DNA from: Hydractinia symbiolongicarpus
Taxonomy: Eukaryota; Cnidaria; Hydrozoa; Anthoathecata; Hydractiniidae
Length of the DNA stretch: 64,000 nucleotides
Direction: 5' to 3'
NCBI RefSeq assembly: GCF_029227915.1
Contig: NC_079886.1
Coordinates: forward strand, 24,280,501 to 24,344,500
In this document: piece by piece, positions 30,718 through 40,271 of the stretch
How the letters are laid out: each line of letters starts with the position of its first letter
How positions within the stretch are numbered: the stretch's first letter is position 1
Notes under the pieces: model-generated
Database searches by the model: none
Told to the model about the DNA's origin: nothing
What the model saw: only the letters and a program-made list of their open reading frames with translations
Position numbers and translations under genes: made by a program

Positions 30718-33147
30718 TTACTTAAAATCCAATCTCCTGTTTTTAACAGCAAACTTATTGATGACTGATGAGGTGGATGGTACAAATTCTTTGTGTATAT
30801 GTAACAAAGCTAAGCCATTTAACCTATCTGCCACCATTGTACTGCGATTGTAGTTCTTAAGCCTTCTCATTGCAGAGAAAGAGCGTTCACATTCGCAGGA
30901 TGTCACTGGTAATGTGGCAAGAATTCTTAAGGCTACAGTCAAATTGTCAAATTGTAATGATGGAATTGCTTTAAGAGTGGCTGAAATATTATCAGGATAA
31001 CTATCCTGCATCTCCCAGTACTTATGCCAGAGATCTAGCTCAGCATCAAGAGCTAAAAAGTTTGGCATGTCATCAGAATAAAAGCTACAAAAAGCTGTAA
31101 ACTTGTCTTTCCATCCCAATAGACCATGTTTACTAACTAAAAACATCATCTTAGATGGAATAATTGACAAGCCCTGATAAGAAGTCACAGTAGATATGTC
31201 AAAACGTAACTTCAATTCAGAATTTAAATGGTCCAACATTGGAATAGTTGTTGTCCTTTTAAAATAATCCGAAATGTTTTCAGCAGGAATGTTAGATCTG
31301 TTTTTTTGACGTCCACAAGTTCTAGGTTTTGTAGGAGTAACACATACTTTTTGAGCTAGAGATACAGCTTTCTCTACCTCATACCACATTTCATGGTAGG
31401 CATCAACTGCATTTCGTGTAGCCATGGCTGCACTTTTAAGAGCATCAATCATATGAAGTCCCTCAAAAATATCGTTGGATTTGCTCTGAAGCATTCGTGT
31501 TACTGGCAGTGTTATATCAAATACAGACCGAGTAATTACCATTGTAATAATAAAATCAAAACTTGTAATTAATTTATATAAGGACAAGGCTTTTGATGAT
31601 GTGTCAATATTGCATTGCCTTTGAACAAACATCTCCTCAAGAGTGAAAACAAGAGGGACATAAAGTTCTTGGAATGTATCCATACCTTCAACACGTTCAA
31701 TCCACCTTGTGCGACAAACATCCTTAAGCTTATTTTTTAAGGAATCAGGAGCATACAATTTAATATTTTTCACAAACATGTCTTCCCTTACTTGGGAAAA
31801 ATTAAAAAAATAGGAAATCTCTTTTATGTTATCAAGCACATTTCTAATTGTTTGGACTGAACAAGAGGCACATATACAGAGGTTGAGGCGATGACTATGA
31901 CAATGAGTATAAATAGCCTTCCTGTTGATTCTCAAAATATGAGCAGAAAGACCATTAATTCTACCAGCCACAGCGCCAGCCCCATCATAACCCTGGCCTC
32001 TACAGTCTTGAACATTTAGAACTAGGTCATCACTTAGAGCTTTGAGAATAATGGAAGCAAGAGCACTTCCAGATAAACCTTCCTTACAGTGAAGAAATCG
32101 AATGAAATCTTCTTTAATGTCAAAATTGCTATCTACATAGCGTAAAACTAATGATAACTGCTCTTTATTGGATGTATCTGATGCTTCATCAGCTATAATC
32201 GTAAAAAACTTGTTTTTCTTAACTTCAGAAACAATATTTTCTGTGATTATATCTGCACAACAATTAATTATTTCATTCTGTGAAGTTTTAGAAATATAAG
32301 AAGAATTCTTATTACATTTTAGAAGATGATTTTCAAGGGTTGTGTCTCCACCACGTACTCTGTAATTTAAAAGATCAATAAAATTGCCAGTTGAACCAGT
32401 TGAAAAATTTCCAACTTCAGGATGATATTTACTATCATCCCTGTGGCCACGAAGAGGAATACAAACACGACCACATAAAATTATGGTGTCAACAATTGGT
32501 GTTAAGAACTTTCGATTATCAGCAACCTGTTTTTTGTAGTTGGAATCTATGATTACACTGATTGGTTGAGTTTGTCCTAAAAAATTCTTCACAAATGCAC
32601 TAAAAGTTAGGCTGGTTTGAATATGTAAACCATTTTTTGATGTTTCATGTTGTTTAAAAAAGTTTTTGGCAGCTGGCCAATGTCGAAAAGGTTGAGAAAG
32701 CAATTTCTGTAACTTAGAAGTTTTGTTAGCAACCTTGTGACCAAAAAGGATACATGGCAAACAAAATGCTCCATCCAAAGTTGGTGAATATTTAAGCCAT
32801 AAAAAGGTCTTTAGCCATTCATGCCGAAAGGAACGCCCACTTTTTTTAGGAAAAATAAAAGATTTATCGGGCACAAAAACATTGGTGATTAGGTTGTGTA
32901 CACCTTTATCATTTAGACCTGAAACTTTAGAAAGGAAAGAGGCAACGTCATATTGATGTTCAAAATTTAAAACAGTAGCAAAGGAAATATCATTTAAAGC
33001 TTTGTCATTGTTATTAAAATCTTCAGCAGATGTGCTATTATTGTTACTATCTTTATAATCTTCAGTTAGTTTATTGTTAAAGGAAGCTTTATTAGGAAAG
33101 AAATTAAACTGTTTATCTTTAATAAGTCGAAGAAAGAAAAAAGAAGA
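30718..33147 (-). CDS. hAT transposase, ZMYM1/P52rIPK-like
   Basis: Open frame of 809 codons from 33147 to TAA at 30718, with no in-frame ATG in its first part. It is preceded by a TAG that forms a possible AG acceptor (CTTTAG at 33148-33153), so the start is probably in an upstream exon. Domains: an N-terminal PDKSF..FP / WLKYSPTLDGAFCLPCILFG zinc-binding block; the DUF4371-type RNase H core with ADEASDTS, GQGYDGAGAVAG, THCHSHRLNL and RTRWIERVEGM; the C-terminal dimerisation domain with CECERSFSAMRRLKN and DRLNGLALLHIH. No internal stop or frameshift, so it is either recently active or kept by selection. Known role: cut-and-paste transposition; some relatives are domesticated transcription factors. 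A GTG at 32874 begins a shorter ORF but would be an unusual start. Confidence 0.92.
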   Translation of the reverse strand, partial: SSFFFLRLIKDKQFNFFPNKASFNNKLTEDYKDSNNNSTSAEDFNNNDKALNDISFATVLNFEHQYDVASFLSKVSGLNDKGVHNLITNVFVPDKSFIFPKKSGRSFRHEWLKTFLWLKYSPTLDGAFCLPCILFGHKVANKTSKLQKLLSQPFRHWPAAKNFFKQHETSKNGLHIQTSLTFSAFVKNFLGQTQPISVIIDSNYKKQVADNRKFLTPIVDTIILCGRVCIPLRGHRDDSKYHPEVGNFSTGSTGNFIDLLNYRVRGGDTTLENHLLKCNKNSSYISKTSQNEIINCCADIITENIVSEVKKNKFFTIIADEASDTSNKEQLSLVLRYVDSNFDIKEDFIRFLHCKEGLSGSALASIILKALSDDLVLNVQDCRGQGYDGAGAVAGRINGLSAHILRINRKAIYTHCHSHRLNLCICASCSVQTIRNVLDNIKEISYFFNFSQVREDMFVKNIKLYAPDSLKNKLKDVCRTRWIERVEGMDTFQELYVPLVFTLEEMFVQRQCNIDTSSKALSLYKLITSFDFIITMVITRSVFDITLPVTRMLQSKSNDIFEGLHMIDALKSAAMATRNAVDAYHEMWYEVEKAVSLAQKVCVTPTKPRTCGRQKNRSNIPAENISDYFKRTTTIPMLDHLNSELKLRFDISTVTSYQGLSIIPSKMMFLVSKHGLLGWKDKFTAFCSFYSDDMPNFLALDAELDLWHKYWEMQDSYPDNISATLKAIPSLQFDNLTVALRILATLPVTSCECERSFSAMRRLKNYNRSTMVADRLNGLALLHIHKEFVPSTSSVINKFAVKNRRLDFK

Positions 33148-33199
33148 CTAAAGCTTGAAGAGCTCCTGCTTTGACAGCTAAGTCCTTTTTGATTTATTA

Positions 33200-36100
33200 T
33201 ATACTGTACTGCCTTCTTTACTTCATTTATATCTTTTCATTTCTTTAATTTGTTGTTTTGTAAGTTTTTTTAAATTATTGTTTTTGTTAATAAATTGTTT
33301 TTATCCCAGTCAGTTTTTTATCCATCTATCATCTAATATGGTAGCTTTGCTGTGTTGTGGGTTCCTGCTGCTCCTTCTGTGTAACATCGTAAGGAAATGG
33401 GCTTGCCTCAGATCCTTCAAACATAGTTTTGGAAGAGCACATAACCGTAGAATGATCTCTCTACGACTTAAAAATAACTTTACTCAGGTAGGAAACCCCA
33501 CATTTACGCTAAAACTGATTTTTGTGTTCGTTGTATTTTTGAGCAATACAAAACCTTCGTTCAAAAGTAGCTCACCCAACAACAACGAAATGAGTCGACT
33601 AGATAGGAGTTTCTTTTCTATCTCTTCACTTGATGCCTGCAATAGAGTTTCTGAAAGCCAGCTCACTCTCCAATTAAAATTAATGGCTTTATCAAAACTT
33701 AAGCCAAGCAGGCACAAGTATTTCTATTTTTTAATCCTCTTGTCAGGGGACATCTGCCTCAACCCAGGTCCTGTTAAGTATCCCTGTTCTTCATGCTTAA
33801 AACCTGTGGCAAAAACACACAAAGCACTTTCTTGTGACAAGTGTGGATTATGGGCTCATAAAAAATGTGAGCGTATTTCTGATAAAAAATATCAACAATT
33901 TATGAAGACTCCTGAAGATAAACTGTTTTTCGTTTGCAGTCCCTGTCTTTCTCGTAATTTGCCCTTTGCTAATGAGGAGTCATTTGGTGACGAAATTCCG
34001 GACAACATCAATATTACTATTGATGAAAACTTTGATTTTGAGGCAATCAGAAATGGGAAGGGCTTAAAAATGGCCCATCTCAACATTAATGGTCTGTCAT
34101 CCAAACTAGACTATGTTAAACTTCTGCTACATCAAACAAAACTTGATGTATTCTCCATCTGTGAAACCAAAATTGATGACACCATCACTGACAATGACGT
34201 TAAAATTGATGGCTATGTTTGTTATAGGAATGATCGGAATAGACGAGGTGGGGGTGTTCTAATTTTTGTTAATGAAAACTTGGATAGCCACCTTTTGAAA
34301 CACCTTTACTTCGAAAATGTTGAATCACTATGGGTGAAAGTGTGCCTGAAAAAAACTAAACCTATTTACGTGTGTGGGGTTTACAGGCCACCTGGAGGTA
34401 GTGATTTGCAGAGTACCGAAAACCTGTGTACTCATTTTAAACAGTGTTTTAACAAGCTCCCAGAAGAGAAAGAAGTTTTTATCTTGGGAGATTTTAACTG
34501 TAACATGCTTTCAAAATATGCTCTCTCCTCCAAAATAAAGGAATTATGCTCCACTCTTTTCCTAAAACAACATATTACGGAGCCAACTCGTGTTACTGAA
34601 AATAGTAGCACTCTTATAGACTTGATACTTTCTAACAGTTCTTGTATTTCTAAAACTGGTGTCATGGATTTAGGCATCAGTGATCACAATTTAGTTTATG
34701 TGATCAGAAAATTCAAAAGGCCAAAATTTGAACCTAAAACATGCAAGGTTCGTAGCTACAAGAACTTCAGTGAAGAGGCTTTTCTGAAAGACCTCAGGAA
34801 TTTAGACTGGTCATATTTTAATAATTATGATGACCTTGATAAAGCATGTGAGAAACTGAATAAAAATGTTAAAACAGTGGCTGACAAACATGCCCCTTTC
34901 AAAACACATAGATTTTCTGGCCGTGTTGAGGCATGGGTCACTGATGAATTAATAATAGCCATCAAAGAAAGAGACTTCTTGAAACGGAAAGCATCAAAAA
35001 CAAAATCCATCATAGACTGGGAAGCTTTCAAACAAAAAAGGAACCAGGTAATAGGTCTCAAAAATCGACTCAAAAACGAGTACTATAATGACGTTTTGCA
35101 GGACTTTCAAAAACGGCCAAAACAACTTTGGAAAACCCTAAAAAAACTGGTTCCTGATAAGTCAGGCAATACTACCTCGATAAAACGAGTAGTCCAAAAC
35201 GATGGTACAGAAACTTCTCACCCAAAAGAAATTTCCAACACATTCAATTCATTTTTTGTCAGTGTTGGTGCAAAACTAGCCTCTAAATTTTCTTCTGACA
35301 CTACTAATGTTAATCCACCTGTTAGCAGACACGATTTTCGGTGGGCTCGTATTGAGACCAAAAGTGTCGAAAAAATAATTAGATCACTAAAACTTAATAA
35401 AGCTACAGGCTTGGACGGAATTGGTTCACGACTGCTAAAAGCAGGTTCGTCAGTTTTAAGTATTTATTTATCAAGTCTTTTCAACAAATCTTTATTTACT
35501 GGTTATGTACCTAAATGTTGGAAGACTAAAAGGGTCTCGCCTATTTTTAAAAGTGGCAATAAAACAGATCCTACTAATTATCGGCCTATCTCCATTTTGC
35601 CAATTCCTATGAAAATTTTTGAAAAGTTAGTGCATGAGCAAATGTCTCATTTTATTTCTGAGCACAACTTCCTGAATGACAGACAGTCCGGATTTCGAAA
35701 ACTCTTTTCCACAGAAACTGCAGTAGTCGATGTCTCTGATTTTATTCTTACTGAGCTCGACCAACATAACTTTGTTTGTGCTGTGCTCATTGACCTTAAA
35801 AAAGCTTTTGACACTGTTGATCATAAAATTTTGTTAAAAAAACTATGGTGTTTTGGCATCAGAGATGCTGCCTTTGACTGGTTCGAGTCCTACTTAACGG
35901 ACCGAATGCAGCTGACTCTTGTAAACGACACAGGATCAGATCTGCTTCATGAAGACGCTTTTGGGGTGCCGCAGGGATCTGTGTTGGGGCCCCTGCTCTT
36001 TCTTTTGTATATTGATGACTTAAAATCTGTCATCAATTCAAACTACCACCATCTATATGCGGATGATACAATAATTATTTCGTCTCATAAAAACTTGGAT

Positions 36101-37080
36101 ACCCTTGTCTCCCAGGTCGAGTTAGAACTTTCGCAAGTCGACCTCTGGCTGAATAATAACAAAATGACTATTAATACGGACAAAACTGAAACAATCTTTT
36201 TCGGCAACCACAGCCAGTTAAAAAAAGTTGAGAACAAAACTATCAACTATATGGGTATTCCTTTGAAGAGGAGCGAAAAAGTTAAATATCTTGGGGTAAC
36301 ATTTGATCAAAAAATGCAATGGGAAAAGCACATTAATGACATAAATAGAAAAATACTAATTAAATATTCTAAAATTAGAACCATTGCATCCTGTTTAACA
36401 CCTCACACAAAAAACCTTTTAATTAATGCACTTGTCATGCCATATTTCAACTACTGCTCCTCGGCATGGGCTTGTGCCACCCAAGGTAGATTGGGAAAAC
36501 TAGAAAAACGATTAAAATGTGTCCGTACCTTTCTTGGGAAAGAGAGGGAATATTCAATGAATAATTTACTCATCAAAAACGATGCCATATTAGTTTTTAA
36601 AGCCATGAATCACATTGCTCCTGATTACATGCGCTCAAAATTCCTTTTGACAAAAAACTGTCATAATCATCAAACAAGAGGAGCTTCAAAAAACAGGTTC
36701 ACACTTCCCTTGGTCAACACGGAATTTGGCAAAAAAGCCTTCCCATTTAGAGCTGCAAAAGTGTGGAATAATCTTCCAGACCAAGTGACCTGTGATGGAA
36801 GTCTGCTTTCGTTTAAGACTTCCATCTCTAATGTATTTGGCAAATTCTAATGGAGATCACTTTTGAATTTTTTAATTTTTGTTTTTTATTCTTTTTCTTT
36901 TCAATTTTCACAGATTATAAATGTTACTATGTTTGATTGAGCTGAGGCAGTCTAAGGTTTATCATTTTTTGTTTCTTTTTTGTTCTAGTGGCCCCCAGTG
37001 GAAACAATCCACTAACTATAGGTTTTTGTGATTTTCTGGGCTAGCCACTTTAAATATTTATTATTATTATTATTATTATT
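33200..37080 (+). mobile_element. Full-length-looking non-LTR retrotransposon nested in the hAT element
   Basis: Contains one intact long ORF and a 3' end made of an (ATT)n microsatellite at 37055-37080, typical of CR1/L2-like LINEs. The 5' boundary is uncertain, placed between the hAT exon acceptor (33148) and the ORF. Opposite in orientation to the hAT genes. No target duplication could be recognised. Confidence 0.75.
33338..36850 (+). CDS. LINE polyprotein: 2A-like motif, PHD finger, AP endonuclease, reverse transcriptase
   Basis: The frame is open from 33278, but the first ATG is at 33338, giving 1170 residues. Numbering from the ATG: hydrophobic leader in the first 30 residues; SGDICLNPGP near 136-145, a 2A-like ribosome-skipping motif; a PHD-type finger (CSSC...CDKCGLWAHKKC) near 150-180. 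The EEP endonuclease follows with MAHLNINGLSSK, ICETKIDD, YRPPGGS, GDFNCN and SDHNLVY. RT motifs are FDTVDHKILL, GVPQGSVLGPLLFLLY and YADDT near 907. A C-terminal tail ends in AKVWNNLPDQV, as is usual for this group. The whole frame is free of stops, so the copy is young and perhaps retrotransposition-competent. The 2A motif lacks the usual Glu of DxExNPGP, so its activity is uncertain. Confidence 0.95.
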   Translation: MVALLCCGFLLLLLCNIVRKWACLRSFKHSFGRAHNRRMISLRLKNNFTQVGNPTFTLKLIFVFVVFLSNTKPSFKSSSPNNNEMSRLDRSFFSISSLDACNRVSESQLTLQLKLMALSKLKPSRHKYFYFLILLSGDICLNPGPVKYPCSSCLKPVAKTHKALSCDKCGLWAHKKCERISDKKYQQFMKTPEDKLFFVCSPCLSRNLPFANEESFGDEIPDNINITIDENFDFEAIRNGKGLKMAHLNINGLSSKLDYVKLLLHQTKLDVFSICETKIDDTITDNDVKIDGYVCYRNDRNRRGGGVLIFVNENLDSHLLKHLYFENVESLWVKVCLKKTKPIYVCGVYRPPGGSDLQSTENLCTHFKQCFNKLPEEKEVFILGDFNCNMLSKYALSSKIKELCSTLFLKQHITEPTRVTENSSTLIDLILSNSSCISKTGVMDLGISDHNLVYVIRKFKRPKFEPKTCKVRSYKNFSEEAFLKDLRNLDWSYFNNYDDLDKACEKLNKNVKTVADKHAPFKTHRFSGRVEAWVTDELIIAIKERDFLKRKASKTKSIIDWEAFKQKRNQVIGLKNRLKNEYYNDVLQDFQKRPKQLWKTLKKLVPDKSGNTTSIKRVVQNDGTETSHPKEISNTFNSFFVSVGAKLASKFSSDTTNVNPPVSRHDFRWARIETKSVEKIIRSLKLNKATGLDGIGSRLLKAGSSVLSIYLSSLFNKSLFTGYVPKCWKTKRVSPIFKSGNKTDPTNYRPISILPIPMKIFEKLVHEQMSHFISEHNFLNDRQSGFRKLFSTETAVVDVSDFILTELDQHNFVCAVLIDLKKAFDTVDHKILLKKLWCFGIRDAAFDWFESYLTDRMQLTLVNDTGSDLLHEDAFGVPQGSVLGPLLFLLYIDDLKSVINSNYHHLYADDTIIISSHKNLDTLVSQVELELSQVDLWLNNNKMTINTDKTETIFFGNHSQLKKVENKTINYMGIPLKRSEKVKYLGVTFDQKMQWEKHINDINRKILIKYSKIRTIASCLTPHTKNLLINALVMPYFNYCSSAWACATQGRLGKLEKRLKCVRTFLGKEREYSMNNLLIKNDAILVFKAMNHIAPDYMRSKFLLTKNCHNHQTRGASKNRFTLPLVNTEFGKKAFPFRAAKVWNNLPDQVTCDGSLLSFKTSISNVFGKF

Positions 37081-38269
37081 TAATCACAGGTTTTACAAGA
37101 GATAATTTCCCTGTTGCCTGTGCATCCGGAAAAAACCTTGTTTGCCTTTTCACAGGAGGAGATAAAACTTTTGTGTCCGCAGCTGAACCTGACTTGCGTT
37201 TATGTATCTGCTTAAAAATAATTGGAACGAAATGATTAGGTGCAAAATTTTCTCTGGATGGAAGTAAGCCCTCATAGCAAAACAAAATGTGAATAGCAAA
37301 AGCAGAGCTTGGTTGTCTAGGCTCTATTAATTGGTTAAACAACATTTGAGCTTTTTTGCATCCATAATCTGGGTAATAAGAAAATATATTCCTGTTTGTG
37401 ACAGATGACAGAGCAAGCATAGCAAGAAAGGAACAATATTTCCGATCTACTAAATTTAAAATGGCTACCTCCTTAACTAAGTCTTCTTGTTTTTTGTCTG
37501 TGTTAAATGCAGAATTGCAGACAGACATATTGAGAATATCTTCCATAGATTTAAAGAGACTTTCTGGAAGAGCAAGGATAGAAGAAAATAGAGGATGCTT
37601 ACAGTAAAAGCTAGCATTCATCATTAGCTCCACTGACACAAGAATTCGTAAGTCGTCAACCATCACATTTTTCCCAAACAAACACAACGCCATAGAACTG
37701 TACAGGCAATTTCCATTGACCTGAGACCTGTAATAAAAATAGGTATTGCTAGCTATTCTAAAACTTTAACTACACATTTTGCCAAACTGCTGCCTATTAA
37801 AGGTTTGTTTATGAAATTCAACTTGCTCAATATATAAATAAACTAAGAATGCATCAACAAAAGAAACTGAACAAGCAAGACATATTTGAGATGACCTTTG
37901 CACATTTTAAAACAACAAAGATTATTCATAATCTTTTTTAAGACAATATTCAGCTGCATAGTTAGTGGTCATAGTAACAAAAACGCATAGCTATTATAGA
38001 AACAACAAAAGATAAACATAAACAACTCACTTCAACGTAATTGCGCAACCATCCTTCTTTGCTTTCACATAGGCAGGAAGGTAGTATTCTGCATGGCAAT
38101 TTCTTTGGATAAAACCAAAAGTAAGTTGTTTTTGCAACACGTCAGTAGATGGCAAAACAGAATTACATTTAAACTTTTTATTTAATTCGGCGTAAATTTG
38201 AGGTAGCTCATCAAAATTTTCGTTTTCAAAAACTAACTCCACACGCTCTCTCAAGCTCTTGCAAGCCAT
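37076..38269 (-). CDS. OTU-domain (vertnin-like) protein encoded inside the hAT element
   Basis: Exon 1 38269-38031 (79 codons plus 2 bases), donor GTGAGT; exon 2 from 37727, acceptor TTACAG, continuing in frame. The junction creates SQVNGNCLYSSMALCLFGK, an OTU active-site segment with the catalytic Cys. The usual Asp of DGNC is Asn here. Later come YCSFLAMLALSSVTNRNIFSYYP and APNHFVPII, the latter matching the OTU His-aromatic motif. The order and wording resemble the OTU domain of vertnin. OTU folds are cysteine proteases of ubiquitin-like proteins, though vertnin-like ones may be inactive. The ORF's stop at 37076-37078 lies in the (ATT)n tail of the nested LINE. So either the gene is truncated, or it is spliced at GTAAAA (37096) onward to the hAT exon, which fits in phase 0. 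Confidence 0.75.
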
Positions 38270-38352
38270 GTTGAGAACGGAAAGAATCTTCCGATTGCCT
38301 TACTTATATTTATACCAACATGCTACAAATTTTGACAGGTTTGTTTAAAACT

Positions 38353-38770
38353 TTCTGACTAAAAATAGGTCAGGCCCACATAGGTTGATTCTAGTCAACG
38401 GTGAAAGCCTCACGGGATAACCTAGAGCCAAGACTGGCTGGCTTCAAAATTTCTGACTAAAAATAGGTCAGGCCAAGATAGGTTGACTCTAGTGTATGGT
38501 GAAAGCCTCACGGGATAACCTAGAGCCAAGACTGGCTGGCTTCAAAATTTCTGACTAAAAATAGGTCAGGCCAACATAGGTTTGATTCTTGTTGACGGTA
38601 AAAGCCTCGCGGGATAACCTAGAGCCAAGACTGGGCTGACTTCAAAATTTCTGACTCAAAATAGGTCGGGCCCACATAGGTTTGATTCTAGTCGACGGTA
38701 AAAGCCTCGCGGGATAACCTAGAGCCAAGACTGGCTAACACAGGTCAGGTCAACATAGGTTGATCCAATT
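38353..38770. repeat. Tandem repeat, 98-100 bp unit, about four copies
   Basis: Units start TTCTGACTAAAAATAGGTCA at 38353, 38451, 38549 and 38649, each containing GGGATAACCTAGAGCC. The array sits just upstream of the OTU gene start and just inside the right end of the hAT element. It could serve as promoter or as transposase-binding subterminal repeats. Copies are about 90 percent alike. Confidence 0.92.
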
Positions 38771-40171
38771 CGCGTTATGAGAAAACAAGGAGAAATATTT
38801 CGATCTTCAGATTCCGGGTAAATTCGACAGAATTCGATTTCAATCCTCGGCATTTTTTTACTAGGTCGCGTGACAGGGTTGACCTAGTCTAAATCCGCGC
38901 CTGCTGGCATTCCTGGCATGTCAATAACCAGAATGAGAGAAATTTTCTATTTATAGAAATTTATGGTATTTTTTGTGTTGCCTGTCATTTTTGAAATCAG
39001 TTAAAACTATTTTTTTGTGAAAAGAATTTTTTCAGAACAATGAGGCATCTGTAAGATAGGAACAAAAAAATTAAATTTTTAAAGCCAAAAAAATATAAAT
39101 TTTCGTTCTTTCAAGAGCAACAAAAACAAACAAACAAACAAAAAATATAATTTTTCTGCTTTGTTATTTCTTTACTATATTTTAGAGGTATGTTAAAATC
39201 ATGTCTTCCCAATAACTAAGTAAGCGCCTTTCCTCAAACTTCCCTATCTAAAATGAGTATATTGTAGCTTTAAAGGCAGAAATTGTAGCAAAATTGTTTG
39301 TAGTGACTTTGTATGTACTGTATAATAAATAAAATATACTGTAAATATAGGAATAAAAATAAATATGCTCCGGCTGACCATTTTAAAAAATATATAAAAA
39401 TTCTGCCCTGTTTCTTGTAAATATATATTGCTCCCCCTTCCATTTAAAGTCAATATTGAAGTACGAAATGCTTGATGCTAAAAAATTACTCCAGGAACCT
39501 TAAGGCAAGAAACACTGACTCCAGGGGGAAGGGGAACAATAAAAATGGATGATAAGATCAAGGTTGTAGTTTGATGCTGTGCTTTTTCAGTAACCAACAT
39601 TGTAAAACGAAGCGACAATACATTTTTAAGTCTGTGAAACTGATATACTTATACACAAACAAACACACTACTAAGAGAAATTAAAACTAAATGGAAAAGA
39701 TGCTTTATCCGTTAATGACAAACCTTTTTATTCATTCTTGTATTTAGTTAGTCCCAACAGAGTTCACACAGCTTCGATCGTCATCAGTTAGTCCCATTCT
39801 ACGTAGCAATTACGAAGTCAGGAGCTCCCACAGGGCTATCAACTTTTTTAAGTTGCTTAATAAAAGGTTGTGACTAGCCTGATCAACTTCAGCATATGCG
39901 TCAGACTATCTCAGCTTGACAGATATACTGGAAATTTACACCCTGGTCTCCATAGTTTGTTGCTTGATGTAAGAGCCAGCAATGCCTACTTGACACCTAA
40001 AAATATCAACAATTAGGACGAGGTTTGGGAAATACAATTTTGTAAACTACACCACTTTTGAATGGTTTTCAAGAGATAATTTTACCAAAGAGTTTCGAAA
40101 ATTTTGAATTTTTTAGAGGTTGTTATGTTTACTCGATAGATTTACTACAAAGAAATTTATTTCTACGCAAC

Positions 40172-40271
40172 TAACCTCGTCCCCAGGACATCCTGTAACT
40201 TTTATTTACATAGGTTAGAGTGATACGTCTCGATATCAGAAAAGATACAAGATGCCCTGGAGACAATATTG
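40172..40271. mobile_element. Decayed short TIR element
   Basis: Begins TAACCTCGTCCCCAGG and ends CCCTGGAGACAATATTG. Flanks CTACGCAAC and TGACGGAAC match at six of nine positions, in line with an old 9-bp duplication. Confidence 0.45.

Larger units (their letters stand above)
29485..38907 (-). mobile_element. Large hAT-type DNA transposon with nested LINE
   Basis: The left end reads CCAGGGGCGGATCTAG (29485-29500). The right end reads inversely as CCAGCAGGCGCGGATTTAG (38907-38889). The flanks are both CATTCCTGG (left 29476-29484, right 38908-38916), with the next base also shared. CAGGGGCGGATC-type ends are, as far as I know, typical of hAT elements of the Tip100/ZMYM1-like group. Inside are the hAT transposase (30718-33147), an OTU-domain gene (37097-38269), subterminal tandem repeats at both ends, and a LINE of about 3.9 kb. 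Without the LINE the element is about 5.5 kb. A 9-bp rather than 8-bp flank is unusual for hAT; boundary choice may explain it. Confidence 0.7.

Noticed and set aside
32622..32874. GTG at 32874 as the start of the hAT transposase
   Set aside because: The frame is open upstream to 33147 with family-like residues before it, so the true start is farther upstream.
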